Shown: positions 8,861-16,648 of the stretch, piece after piece
Layout of the letters: each line of letters opens with the position of its first letter
Position numbering within the stretch: the first letter of the stretch is position 1
Source: Candidatus Binatia bacterium
GTDB lineage: Bacteria; Desulfobacterota; Binatia; UBA1149; JAJCZL01
Assembly (NCBI GenBank): GCA_028278325.1
Contig: JANQEO010000336.1
Coordinates: forward strand, 1-34,633
Reading direction: 5' to 3'
DNA: 34,633 bases
Notes under the pieces: model-generated
Databases searched by the model: none
What the model was told of the DNA's origin: nothing
What the model saw: the letters and a program-made list of their open reading frames with translations, nothing else
Translations under genes and position numbers: made by a program

Positions 8861-10153
8861 TTGCGTGTTCTCATCCTCGGCGGATACGGATTCATCGGTC
8901 TCGAGATTGCCCGCCTGTTGGCATCTTCAGAGCACGCGGTTTCCTGTGTCGGCCGATCCGGAAAGACCGGCAGGCGGCTGTTCTCGGCGGCTACCTGGAT
9001 CGAAGCCGACATCGCCAGACTCGTGACGGAGGAATCCTGGTACGAACACCTGGAATCGATAGACGTCGTCATCAACGCGGCCGGCGCATTGCAGTCGGGC
9101 CTGAAGGACGACGTCGAGGCGATCCATCATCGGTCCGTGGCGGCCTTGGTGGCGGCCTGCGAGACGCGCGGCGTTCGGAGATTCGTGCAGATCTCGGCCG
9201 TTGGCGCGGATCCGGGTGCCAGCACCGAATTCATGCGCAGCAAAGCGCGCGGCGACGCAAGACTGCGCCGCAGTCGGCTGGACTGGGTCATTCTGCGGCC
9301 CGGGCTCGTCATCGGCGCAAGCGCCTACGGTGGGACGGCTCTGCTGCGCACGATAGCCAGTGTTCCGGCGGCGCTGCCGGTCGTGTTCGGCGATCGTCAG
9401 GTTCAGACGGTCGCGCTGTCCGATCTCGCAGAGCTCGCACGCGACGCTGCGAAGGGCCGGATTCCTGCTCGTACGGCATTGGACGTCGTGGAGGACCGCC
9501 CTCACTCCCTGCGGTCGGTGCTCATCGAATTGCGTAGCTGGCTCGGCATGCGGGCGGCCAGGGTGACGATCGACGTGCCGGAGCGGCTCGTTCTCGTTGC
9601 GGCAAGGGTGGCCGACGGACTCGGCTACCTCGGCTGGCGATCGCCGTTGAGAACGACCGCGATGCGGGTGCTTTCCGACAACGTCGTCGGCGACCCCGAA
9701 CCGTTGCGGGCAGTGAGCGGGCGCAAGCTCTCGAACCTGCGGCAGACACTGGCTCGTCTGCCGTCGACGGCGCAGGAACGTTGGTTTGCCAGACTGTACC
9801 TCTTGCTGCCCGTGGTCGTGGCCGTGCTGTCGGCATTCTGGATACTCTCCGGAGCAATCGCTCTCGTCCATCTGGACGCCGCTGCCGCGCAGACGGGGCT
9901 TGCGGCCGGAGCCGCGCGACGTGTTGCCGCGGCCGGCGCACTCGTCGACGTCTGTCTGGGCGCGTTCATCCTGTTCCGTCCGTGGGCCAAGGCCGCAAGC
10001 TGGGGCATGGTCATCGTCGGACTCGGCTACCTCGGCGCAGCTTCGGTGATTCGCCCCGAGCTCTGGGCTGATCCGCTCGGGCCCTTGTTGAAGGTCTTGC
10101 CCGCGACCGTGCTTGCGCTCGTTGCCGCAGGCCTGTTGGGATCGGGACGATGA
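8861..10153 (+). CDS. NAD(P)-binding epimerase-like protein fused to a DoxX-like membrane domain
   Basis: The 430-aa protein begins with a Rossmann nucleotide-binding domain of the extended SDR/NmrA type: VLILGGYGFIGLEIARLL (residues 3-20), INAAGALQSG, and RFVQISAVGADPGASTEFMRSKARGD, with a Ser but no clear YxxxK catalytic pair. From about residue 310 there are four hydrophobic segments similar to DoxX-like proteins (LYLLLPVVVAVLSAFWILSG onward). Such fusions are known, but their substrate is not. The start is a TTG at 8861, forced by the Rossmann motif beginning at once. Its stop overlaps the ATG of the next gene (ATGA), so the two are probably translated together. Confidence 0.82.
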   Translation: MRVLILGGYGFIGLEIARLLASSEHAVSCVGRSGKTGRRLFSAATWIEADIARLVTEESWYEHLESIDVVINAAGALQSGLKDDVEAIHHRSVAALVAACETRGVRRFVQISAVGADPGASTEFMRSKARGDARLRRSRLDWVILRPGLVIGASAYGGTALLRTIASVPAALPVVFGDRQVQTVALSDLAELARDAAKGRIPARTALDVVEDRPHSLRSVLIELRSWLGMRAARVTIDVPERLVLVAARVADGLGYLGWRSPLRTTAMRVLSDNVVGDPEPLRAVSGRKLSNLRQTLARLPSTAQERWFARLYLLLPVVVAVLSAFWILSGAIALVHLDAAAAQTGLAAGAARRVAAAGALVDVCLGAFILFRPWAKAASWGMVIVGLGYLGAASVIRPELWADPLGPLLKVLPATVLALVAAGLLGSGR

Positions 10154-10632
10154 CCACCGTTGCCGTCCTGCGCTGGCTGCACATAATCGGTTCCACCGTC
10201 CTTTTCGGAACCGGGGTGGGAATCGCCTTCTTCATGTTGATGGCGCACCGCACCCGGAACCCTGCCGTGATCGCGCATACGGCCGGCGTCGTCGTTCTCG
10301 CGGACTACGTGTTCACGGCGACCGCAGTGGCCGTTCAGCCCATCACCGGCGCGCTGCTGGTACACGCTGTGGGATGGAGCTGGACACAGGGCTGGCTCGT
10401 GGCGTCGATCGGTCTTTATGTTTTGACGGGCGCCCTGTGGATACCTGTCGTGTACATGCAGACGATGATGCGCAATATCGCGCGGGAGTCCTTATCCAAC
10501 TCGGTTCCGCTGCCCGAGCGGTATTTTCGGCTCTTCAGACTGTGGTTCGCGTTTGGGGTGCCGGCTTTTGTTGCGGTGCTGGCGATCTTCTGGCTGATGG
10601 TGGCGAGGCCGCCGATCGGGTTTCCGAACTGA
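10150..10632 (+). CDS. DUF2269-family membrane protein
   Basis: The 160-aa protein has four predicted membrane segments (about 5-32, 48-75, 86-108 and 130-152) and the LRWLHIIGSTVLFGTGVG start typical of DUF2269 integral membrane proteins. The family's function is unknown. The ATG shares four bases with the stop of the preceding epimerase/DoxX-like fusion, so the pair probably forms one membrane unit. Confidence 0.8.
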   Translation: MTTVAVLRWLHIIGSTVLFGTGVGIAFFMLMAHRTRNPAVIAHTAGVVVLADYVFTATAVAVQPITGALLVHAVGWSWTQGWLVASIGLYVLTGALWIPVVYMQTMMRNIARESLSNSVPLPERYFRLFRLWFAFGVPAFVAVLAIFWLMVARPPIGFPN

Positions 10633-10717
10633 GAATCGCGGTCTGCCGCAGAATCGGAGCGCCGTCCATCCACTTGCTCTAGTATTCTTCGTGACTTCGA
10701 GCTGCAGGAGGAGAACA

Positions 10718-11083
10718 ATGAGTTACATCGACGGATTCTTGATGGCCGTGCCGACGGCGAACAAGCAGAAATTCATTGAGCACGCGAAGCTGGGTGACAG
10801 TGTCTTCATCGATCTCGGCGCTACGCGGGTTGTCGAATGCTGGGCTGACGACGTGCCCGAAGGCAAGGTGACCGATTTCGGCAAGTCGGTTCAGGCGAAA
10901 GCAGACGAGTCGGTCGTGTTCTCGTGGATCGAATGGCCTGACAAGGCAACGCGTGACAAGGCCATGAAGACGATGACGTCTGACGAGTTCAACGACGAGC
11001 GGATGGATCCGAAGAAAAATCCCATGCCTTTCGACGGCAAACGTCTCGTCTACGGCGGCTTCGAACCGATTGTCGAGCTGTAG
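10718..11083 (+). CDS. DUF1428-family protein
   Basis: The 121-aa protein closely follows the DUF1428 (YbaA-like) pattern: MSYIDGFLMAVPTANKQKF at the start, VECWADDVPEGKVTDF in the middle, and RMDPKKNPMPFDGKRLVYGGF at the end. The fold is a ferredoxin-like dimeric alpha-beta barrel; the biochemical role is unknown. An AGGAGGAGA sits just before the ATG and fixes the start, although the frame is open 27 bases further up. No signal peptide, so cytoplasmic. Confidence 0.88.
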   Translation: MSYIDGFLMAVPTANKQKFIEHAKLGDSVFIDLGATRVVECWADDVPEGKVTDFGKSVQAKADESVVFSWIEWPDKATRDKAMKTMTSDEFNDERMDPKKNPMPFDGKRLVYGGFEPIVEL

Positions 11084-11130
11084 ATTCGCGAAAGATACTA
11101 GAACGTCCGGAACGATGAGGAGATAGCACG

Positions 11131-11550
11131 ATGACCGCTTCTTGCATCTGTGGCTCGGTGACAGTCTCTGTGGTCAGGAAACCTGACTTCATACACGACT
11201 GCGATTGTGGCTTGTGTCGGAAAGCAGGTGCCGCCTGGGGGTACTTCGCAGCTTCTGAGATCACGACGTCTGGACGGACGACGTCCTTCGTGCGGCGCGA
11301 CAAGGAAGGAGCCGCTGCCCAGGTACACTCATGCGAAATCTGTGGGGCCACGACTCACTTTGATCTCACTGACGACTTCAAAGCGAACAACCCGTCTGCG
11401 GATCAAGTTGGCGTAAACATGAGGCTCTTCGGGCGCTTCGATCTGGAGGGCGTGGAAGTGCGATATCCTGACGGCATGAACTGGGACGGCAAGGGTGCCT
11501 TCGGCTATCGACGGGGTCCGATGGTGATTGGGGAGGAGAGCCCCCTGTAG
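11131..11550 (+). CDS. GFA-family zinc protein (glutathione-dependent formaldehyde-activating type)
   Basis: The 139-aa protein has the GFA zinc-binding pattern: CICGSV (residues 5-10), CDCGLCRKAG (about 24-33) and CEICGATTHF (about 69-78). Members include a proposed glutathione-formaldehyde adduct enzyme and many proteins of unknown substrate. Calling this one a true formaldehyde enzyme would be over-reading. A GAGGAG precedes the ATG. A 71-base stretch from this start is copied at 24982-25052 with four differences. It is the last plus-strand gene before the convergent nnrS. Confidence 0.85.
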   Translation: MTASCICGSVTVSVVRKPDFIHDCDCGLCRKAGAAWGYFAASEITTSGRTTSFVRRDKEGAAAQVHSCEICGATTHFDLTDDFKANNPSADQVGVNMRLFGRFDLEGVEVRYPDGMNWDGKGAFGYRRGPMVIGEESPL

Positions 11551-11581
11551 CTGTGTGCACCACCCCGGCTTTCCCGGACGC

Positions 11582-11598
11582 CCCACTCCTTGAGTGGG
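11582..11598. terminator. Short hairpin between convergent GFA gene and nnrS
   Basis: CCCACTC and GAGTGGG form a perfect 7-bp stem with a 3-base loop in the 110-base gap between two converging genes. No T-run follows on either strand, so it is only terminator-like. Confidence 0.45.
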
Positions 11599-11660
11599 TT
11601 GCCCCGAATTCAGTACTCGAAGCAAGACCCTGATTGCGCACAGTCAGGCCTTCCGTGTGC

Positions 11661-12836
11661 TCAACCCGGCTGCCCGTCGGCGCGGGGGCGGGTCAGTATC
11701 GGCGTGTAGACGACCGAGTAGGCAGCGAAAGCAAAAAACCAGAGCCCGCCCGCGAGCATGACGGACTTCATGTACGGAAGCGCGGAAGGTCCGAATACGC
11801 GTGTAAACGTCGCCGCAACCAGGGCCGCGTAGGCAACGGCGATGATCGGTGCGACCTTCAGTGGGTGGCCCGTGTGGCCCAGCGCGGCGCGCGTCATCAC
11901 CGCGAGAATCATTGTTGCCGCGGCGCCAACCGTCAGGAGGTGTTGCCAGTGCACAGCCCATGCCGCGCCTGTCGAGTGATACAGGGCTCGCAGAAGCAAG
12001 CCGAGCGGCAATGCGGCGTAGGCGATATGCAGTATCCAGACAATGGGCTCACGCCAGGTCCGGTGGCCGCGCCAGTGGCCGAAGCGCCAGAGATGGAGCA
12101 TACCGCTAACTCCGGCGGTCGCCGCAAGCCAGGCCGGGCCGGGCTGGATCAGGTCAGCAAGCACGTAGGCCACCATCGACAGGATCACCAGGCGATCGAG
12201 GCGAGGCGTTGCGGGGGTGGTGACGTCGCAGTCGCTGCGGCGAAGCGCATTGGCCGTGAAGACGGGAACGATTCGCCCGCCGATGATCGTCACCAACAGC
12301 AGCACGATACCGATCCCAGCGCCAAGCGCCGATCTCGCTGTGCCAGGAGTATTTGTGAACACGCCGTACAGGAAGACAGCGTCCGTCAGCCAGTAGCCAA
12401 TCAGCAGTGCGAGGAGCGGCACGCGGCGATTCTCCGAGTCGAGCAGCGACTTGAGCAGCGCTGCCAAGACGCCGGGGACGAACGCCAGTGCGAGCAAGGA
12501 TACGAGCGCACTGGGCATGAACGCTGCAAGCGTTATCGCAACCCGACCCGCCAACCATGCAAACGCCAGTGTTGCCAGTGGTACGCCGCTGATACTCCTG
12601 CCGCCGGTCCAGTTGGGGACCGCCGTCAGGAGGAAGCCACCAATCGCGGCGCCGACGAAACCGTAAAGCATCTCGTGCGCATGCCAGAGCGACGGCGCTA
12701 CCGGTCCGAACGGCGCAGCGCCATTGGCGTAGACGAAGAGCCAGACCGCAATCGAGACAACTGCGTACAGCCCGGCCAGCAGGAAGAAGGGCCGGAACCC
12801 CCAGGCGAACGGAACCCAGCGTGAGTGTTCGGTCAT
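11661..12836 (-). CDS. nnrS: NnrS-family haem- and copper-containing membrane protein
   Basis: The 391-aa protein has about twelve hydrophobic segments and the diagnostic NnrS motifs: WGFRPFFLLAGLYA near the start, SLWHAHEMLYGFVGAAIGGFLL (conserved His pair), TAVPNWTG, and later HLWRFGHW. NnrS proteins accompany denitrification genes in many bacteria and relieve nitric oxide stress; the molecular mechanism is not settled. It is the last gene of the leftward nor operon, 24 bases after orf140. The ATG lacks a nearby ribosome binding site but sits directly behind a 6-bp hairpin (12838-12853). Confidence 0.92.
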   Translation of the reverse strand: MTEHSRWVPFAWGFRPFFLLAGLYAVVSIAVWLFVYANGAAPFGPVAPSLWHAHEMLYGFVGAAIGGFLLTAVPNWTGGRSISGVPLATLAFAWLAGRVAITLAAFMPSALVSLLALAFVPGVLAALLKSLLDSENRRVPLLALLIGYWLTDAVFLYGVFTNTPGTARSALGAGIGIVLLLVTIIGGRIVPVFTANALRRSDCDVTTPATPRLDRLVILSMVAYVLADLIQPGPAWLAATAGVSGMLHLWRFGHWRGHRTWREPIVWILHIAYAALPLGLLLRALYHSTGAAWAVHWQHLLTVGAAATMILAVMTRAALGHTGHPLKVAPIIAVAYAALVAATFTRVFGPSALPYMKSVMLAGGLWFFAFAAYSVVYTPILTRPRADGQPG

Positions 12837-12837
12837 G

Positions 12838-12853
12838 CCAGTCGAAGGACTGG
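12838..12853 (-). promoter_or_regulatory. Hairpin immediately before the nnrS start codon
   Basis: CCAGTC and GACTGG form a perfect 6-bp stem with a 4-base loop, ending one base before the nnrS ATG. No Shine-Dalgarno lies between hairpin and ATG. An AGGTGGG at the end of orf140 would be about 11 bases from the ATG if the hairpin folds out. Confidence 0.4.
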
Positions 12854-12860
12854 ATTTCGG

Positions 12861-13283
12861 TTACCCACCTGCCTTCTCCCGAACGGACTGTTCACGGTCG
12901 TCACCCAGCAGTCGCTGACGGCTCGAGACACAATAGGTCCGCGGGCTCGCCGTTGCGAGCGATGACTCGCACGCCGATCGATCGACCGCCGGCGTAATGG
13001 CCACGCTGGTCGGCGAGTCTTCATCGAAAGAAACGCGATAGACCTGCATCTCACCATCAGAACTGCTGGCCTCGAACCCGTGCACGTACGGCGAGAAGCT
13101 CCAGGTCCCGGACGCGCAAACGGACTCGAGAACCGCCGTACCGCTCGCTTCCACGACGGCGGCAATCGCGGGTAGCCGCCCGTCGCAATGCTCTCGACTT
13201 TTCTGCACGGCAAATGCACCGCTGAGTTCGCCGCCCGGCGCCTGCGTAATCAGGATCATGAAGACTTCAACAAGCGGGTTCAT
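12861..13283 (-). CDS. Small cysteine-containing protein of unknown function (orf140)
   Basis: The 140-aa protein is not one I recognise. The first 16 residues are hydrophobic (MNPLVEVFMILITQAP) and could be a membrane anchor or weak signal. Four cysteines follow (in REHCDGR, ESVCASG, SACESS and TYCVSS), which would suit disulfides in the periplasm. The C-terminus is charged and rich in Arg, Glu and Lys. It lies between dnr and nnrS on the same strand with gaps of 50 and 24 bases, so it is probably expressed with the NO-reduction genes. The ATG has no strong ribosome binding site. Confidence 0.6.
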   Translation of the reverse strand: MNPLVEVFMILITQAPGGELSGAFAVQKSREHCDGRLPAIAAVVEASGTAVLESVCASGTWSFSPYVHGFEASSSDGEMQVYRVSFDEDSPTSVAITPAVDRSACESSLATASPRTYCVSSRQRLLGDDREQSVREKAGG

Positions 13284-13333
13284 ATTCCAGCGCTGGCATC
13301 GCTACAGAATCCGATTCGACTATTGGACTTTCG

Positions 13334-14017
13334 TCAGTAGTACAGCTTTAGGTCCGCGAGGCGATGGATGAAGACGATTCGGTCTTCGACTGAGATCAGG
13401 CCTTCATCGGTCAGGCTCCTGATCAGCCGCGACAGGGTTTCCGGCGTGATAGAGAGCCTTGACGCAACTACATGCCGTGGCAGGGACAACCGAACCGTTG
13501 CCTCATCATCATTTCGTTCTGCGATGTGGTCGAGCAGGTAGCTGATCAACCGGCTGCGGGCGTTCTGGATCGTCAAGTGCTCGATCTCCCTGACTCGTGC
13601 ATGGAGGTGCCGCGAAATGTCAGCGAGCAGTCGCATGCAAGCGTCGGGGTTCGACCGGATCAATTCGACGTAGACGTCAGCAGGTATTCTGCAGAGTCGG
13701 CTGGGTTCGAGCGCCTCCGCCGTCACCGGGAATCTGTGTTCCTGCATAAAGGCAACGGCCTCGGCGAAGGTGCGGCCCGGGCCAACGACCTCGAGCGTCT
13801 TTTTCTCGCCGGTCGGTGAAACGAGGCTCAGTTCGACGAGTCCCGTGTCGAGGAAGTAAAAGCAAGACGACGGGTCACCCCGATGAAACAGGGCTGTGCC
13901 GCGGTCAATGTGCTTGACGGAGGCCTCCGCAGCCAGGGTTGCGAAGTCATCTTCTGAGAGTCCGGCAAACAGGTAGTGTTGCCGGACCGCGTTGCCGACC
14001 TCTGAGGCTGAATCCAT
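13334..14017 (-). CDS. dnr: Dnr-type CRP/FNR regulator of denitrification
   Basis: The 227-aa protein has an effector domain of the CRP/FNR type (YFLDTGLVELSLVSPTGEKKTLEV, GRTFAEAVAFM), a long dimerisation helix, and a helix-turn-helix with LPRHVVASRLSITPETLSRLI. It lacks the N-terminal cysteine cluster of FNR, as expected for Dnr proteins that sense NO through haem. The recognition helix contains the E-xx-SR core that reads TTGAT half-sites. I chose the ATG at 14017 because it gives the length of Pseudomonas Dnr as I remember it and aligns the start of the first helix. Upstream in-frame starts at 14053 and 14086 would overlap norB. Its probable target is the perfect box at 16537-16550, which heads both operons of this locus. 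Confidence 0.9.
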   Translation of the reverse strand: MDSASEVGNAVRQHYLFAGLSEDDFATLAAEASVKHIDRGTALFHRGDPSSCFYFLDTGLVELSLVSPTGEKKTLEVVGPGRTFAEAVAFMQEHRFPVTAEALEPSRLCRIPADVYVELIRSNPDACMRLLADISRHLHARVREIEHLTIQNARSRLISYLLDHIAERNDDEATVRLSLPRHVVASRLSITPETLSRLIRSLTDEGLISVEDRIVFIHRLADLKLYY

Positions 14018-14072
14018 GCGACTGGAGTCTACCACCCGGGCGGTGTCTGCCATGGCAGACACCACGCCGGGT

Positions 14073-15557
14073 TCAGGCAGGCGCATGCTCAAGATGTGCT
14101 CCGGAAACGTCCTTGATGGGCCGTTTCTCGGCGGCGCCTATCGTCAGCATGTCCCAGAACAGCAGCACCGTACCGATTGCGGTGACCCAGCCGAAGATCA
14201 TTCGCCAGCTCATGCTTTGTGTGAACCATGCCGTTTGCTGTGCCTGGAAGTAGCCGCTCCAGGTAGAGCCCTCGAGCGCTCGCTCGATGAACGCCTGGTC
14301 ATAGCCGGCAATAAGCAGCGCCATTGTCATGCCGAGGACGCCAACATTGAGAAGGCCGAGCGACCACTTCCACTTCCAGCCGCCGTCGGGGAGATTACCG
14401 GACATCCAGACGTTGCCCCTGACGCGCTGTATCGCGAGGTAAATCATCGCAATGTTGATCGTTGCATAGGCGCCAAAGAACGCCAGGTGGCCGTGAGAAG
14501 GCGTCCACTGTGTCCCGTGTGTGTATAGATTAATCTGCGGCAAGGTGTGCATGAATCCCCAGACACCCGCACCGAAGAAGTTGCCGAACGCGTGTGCAAT
14601 GAGCCAGGCGAGTGCAGGATGGTTCGTGCTCTTGAATCCGTGCCGTCCCGAGTCGTAAACGGCATGCACGACCATTGCGACGAGCGGGATCGGTTCGAGC
14701 GCAGAGAAGAAGCCGCCGACCGTCAACCAGTACTCGGGTGTACCGATCCAGAAATAGTGGTGTCCGAGCCCCAGGATGCCGGAGCCGAACATCATCGCAA
14801 CCTCGATGTAGAGCCAGGTCGTAACGATCCGGCGGTTGGCGCCCAGCGTTTTGATCAGGCCCCAGGCCATGATGCAGCCGACGAGGACCTCCCAGGTGGC
14901 TTCGACCCAAAGATGAATGACCCACCACCACCAGTGCTGGTCGACCGATACGTTCGGCGTGAAGTACATGCCGGCCACATAGAGACCTGCAAGCGCGACG
15001 AGATCGAGAACGAGAACACCGGATATGCCGCTCCATTTGCCCTTCATGAACGTCGCGGCCACGTTATAGAAGAAGATGAGCATGCAAACCACAATGCCGA
15101 TGTCCGCCCAGCGGGGTGCCTCGATGTACTCCCTGCCTTCATTGATGAGCCAGATCGACTTGAGCTCGCCTGGACCGATCTGAACGAACAAATACACGAG
15201 TACTACTACCGCCACGGCCGCAGTGAGCACCCAGAAGTTGATCATGGCGAGCTTGGTACCGACGAGATCGGTGCCGGCCTCGTCCTCGACTAACCAGTAG
15301 ACCGAGCCGATGAACCCGTAAAGCAGCCAGACCACCATGGCGTTGATATGCACCATGCGGGTTACGTTGAAGTCAAGCTGGTTGTAAAGGAAGTCCGGGT
15401 ATAGGTACTGAAGGCCCGAGATGAGGCCGAACAGGATTTGCGCCGTGAAAAGAACCATTGCGGCGACAAAGTAGTACATTGCAATGCGCTGGCCGGCTGT
15501 CAGGGGGCCGGCTGCTCGGGCCCCGGTTGCTTCGAGGGTGCTTGCTGCGGTGCTCAT
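14073..15557 (-). CDS. norB: Nitric oxide reductase subunit B
   Basis: The 494-aa protein is the catalytic haem b / haem b3-FeB subunit of cytochrome c-dependent NO reductase, which makes N2O from two NO at the inner membrane. It has about twelve membrane segments. Characteristic stretches are ARMVHINAM-like TRMVHINAMVVWLLYGFIGS (haem ligand His), VDQHWWWWVIHLWVEATWEV (FeB ligand and active-site Glu), ILGLGHHYFWIG (His pair) and HGHLAFFGAYATIN. The ATG at 15557 overlaps the norC stop as ATGA and has AGGAGG eight bases upstream, so it is the true start although the frame opens 23 codons earlier. No quinol-oxidase extension is present, consistent with the separate NorC. Confidence 0.97.
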   Translation of the reverse strand: MSTAASTLEATGARAAGPLTAGQRIAMYYFVAAMVLFTAQILFGLISGLQYLYPDFLYNQLDFNVTRMVHINAMVVWLLYGFIGSVYWLVEDEAGTDLVGTKLAMINFWVLTAAVAVVVLVYLFVQIGPGELKSIWLINEGREYIEAPRWADIGIVVCMLIFFYNVAATFMKGKWSGISGVLVLDLVALAGLYVAGMYFTPNVSVDQHWWWWVIHLWVEATWEVLVGCIMAWGLIKTLGANRRIVTTWLYIEVAMMFGSGILGLGHHYFWIGTPEYWLTVGGFFSALEPIPLVAMVVHAVYDSGRHGFKSTNHPALAWLIAHAFGNFFGAGVWGFMHTLPQINLYTHGTQWTPSHGHLAFFGAYATINIAMIYLAIQRVRGNVWMSGNLPDGGWKWKWSLGLLNVGVLGMTMALLIAGYDQAFIERALEGSTWSGYFQAQQTAWFTQSMSWRMIFGWVTAIGTVLLFWDMLTIGAAEKRPIKDVSGAHLEHAPA

Positions 15558-16156
15558 GCGCCGTCCTCCTGCTCGAGCGGCGTGAAACCTCGGGGGAAAC
15601 CATTTGTGTTGATCGACGACATCCACTTGAGAAATGCGACGACGCCCCGGGCTTCCTCCTCGGTGATGTCCAGGTTCGGCATCCTGCGCCCGGTGCCGAA
15701 GGTCCGCGCGTTGCCTTCCGGGTCCGTGAGGAATGCAATCATGAGTTGTTCCCGAGAATCCTCGTGGACCCAGCCCGGGTCGAGCCAGGCCTTGGTCAGG
15801 TCCGGAGCGTAGTAGGCGCCGTTGCCGAGCAAGGTGTGGCAGTTCATGCAGTTCTTGGCCTGTACCGTCAGCTTGCCCAGGGCAACGAGCGATTTCGCGG
15901 CTTCCTCGTCCAGGACTTCGCCGAACAGCGGCGCCGTCTCGCCGATCCGCGGCACCTGGTAGCCGTGCTCGTCGTCGTACTCGTAGAAGATCTTGTTGTT
16001 GATGACGCCGTACGCAGGAACCCGTTCACCACCTTCCGTGATCTGCCTCACGGTGTCGAAGGTGAGTGCCATGAGAACGACAGCCATGAAGGCCGTGACC
16101 CAGATGGCCGTCTTGCGCCAGAGGTCCTCGCGGGACCACCAGGGGATATCATTCAT
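15554..16156 (-). CDS. norC: Nitric oxide reductase subunit C (cytochrome c)
   Basis: The 200-aa protein is the membrane-anchored c-type cytochrome that feeds electrons to NorB. One membrane helix lies at about residues 16-36 and a single haem site CMNCH at 103-107, with the usual following HTLLGNGAYYAPDLTKAW. MPNL (in RRMPNLDITEEE) provides the axial Met. It is some 50 residues longer than the NorC proteins I know, the extra length lying between the anchor and the haem site (about 50-95). Its ATG overlaps the stop of orf109 and its stop overlaps the ATG of norB, so the three are translationally coupled. Confidence 0.95.
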   Translation of the reverse strand: MNDIPWWSREDLWRKTAIWVTAFMAVVLMALTFDTVRQITEGGERVPAYGVINNKIFYEYDDEHGYQVPRIGETAPLFGEVLDEEAAKSLVALGKLTVQAKNCMNCHTLLGNGAYYAPDLTKAWLDPGWVHEDSREQLMIAFLTDPEGNARTFGTGRRMPNLDITEEEARGVVAFLKWMSSINTNGFPRGFTPLEQEDGA

Positions 16157-16482
16157 CGGGAGGCTCCCTCAGTGATGTCGGTTTCTGAATCGCCATGTGT
16201 GCCAACACATAGCCGCCAGATCGCTCGCGGCAGCAGGAAATAGCCTGCCAGCATCACGACGACGACCGTGATCCAGACGCCGTCGAGTGCCAGCGAACGC
16301 ACAAGCACGTATACCGCGCCAGCCAATAGCGTATAGGACGTCATCGCCGCCACTGCGAATCGCGAACTGGCATGCAGCCGGCCGAGCGCAAAGAAAAGCG
16401 CATAGAATGCACCAAGCAATACGATGGCCGCGCCGGCCATCGTGGCGAGCAAAAGCGCCTTCAGACCGATAGCCTCGTCCAT
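16153..16482 (-). CDS. Small membrane protein heading the nor operon (orf109)
   Basis: The 109-aa protein has three to four hydrophobic segments (about 6-33, 42-66 and 68-90) and a short polar tail ending in DITEGASR. I do not recognise it. It could be an assembly or accessory protein for NO reductase, as judged by position only: it is the first gene after the Dnr box and overlaps norC by four bases (ATGA). AGAGGTG stands seven bases before the ATG. It is much shorter than the NorE/CtaE-type third subunit found in other nor operons, so I do not call it norE. Confidence 0.65.
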   Translation of the reverse strand: MDEAIGLKALLLATMAGAAIVLLGAFYALFFALGRLHASSRFAVAAMTSYTLLAGAVYVLVRSLALDGVWITVVVVMLAGYFLLPRAIWRLCVGTHGDSETDITEGASR

Positions 16483-16509
16483 GGTTGCACCTCTGTTGAG
16501 TGTTCAGCA

Positions 16510-16515
16510 AGTGTA
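16510..16515 (-). promoter_or_regulatory. Candidate -10 element for the leftward nor operon
   Basis: On the minus strand this reads TACACT, a TAnnnT hexamer whose centre is 31 bases from the centre of the Dnr box. That places the box near -41.5, the class II activator position. Confidence 0.5.
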
Positions 16516-16536
16516 GGCCGCGGGCCATAGCCGTCC

Positions 16537-16550
16537 TTGATCTGGATCAA
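16537..16550. promoter_or_regulatory. Perfect Dnr/FNR box between the nor and nir operons
   Basis: TTGATCTGGATCAA matches the FNR/Dnr consensus TTGAT-N4-ATCAA at every defined position. The symmetry extends to 18 bases (CCTTGATCTGGATCAAGG, 16535-16552). It is the only such box I found in the divergent gap and lies about 55 bases before orf109 and about 100 before the cytochrome gene. The regulator is encoded three genes away, suggesting feedback. Confidence 0.88.
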
Positions 16551-16572
16551 GGCGAAGCTACCGATCTCCACC

Positions 16573-16578
16573 TAACGT
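16573..16578 (+). promoter_or_regulatory. Candidate -10 element for the rightward nir operon
   Basis: TAACGT is a TAnnnT hexamer centred 32 bases from the Dnr box centre, mirroring the leftward element. It would put the transcript start near 16585. Confidence 0.42.
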
Positions 16579-16590
16579 GCACCTTGCATC

Positions 16591-16611
16591 CCCGGCGGCA
16601 GCATCGCCGGG
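16591..16611 (+). other. GC-rich hairpin in the 5' leader of the nir operon
   Basis: CCCGGCG and CGCCGGG form a perfect 7-bp stem with a 7-base loop. It lies in the predicted untranslated leader before the cytochrome start at 16649, and could stabilise or attenuate the transcript. Confidence 0.4.
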
Positions 16612-16648
16612 TGTTAGCCACATGCCCGAAATCGAGGCGATCGATACG

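Noticed and set aside
11634..12824. 396-aa plus-strand frame opposite nnrS
   Set aside because: It is the antisense of a clear NnrS protein and shows biased charged composition with no motif.
16153..16482. Calling orf109 norE
   Set aside because: It is about half the usual length and lacks the helix pattern of the cytochrome oxidase subunit III family.
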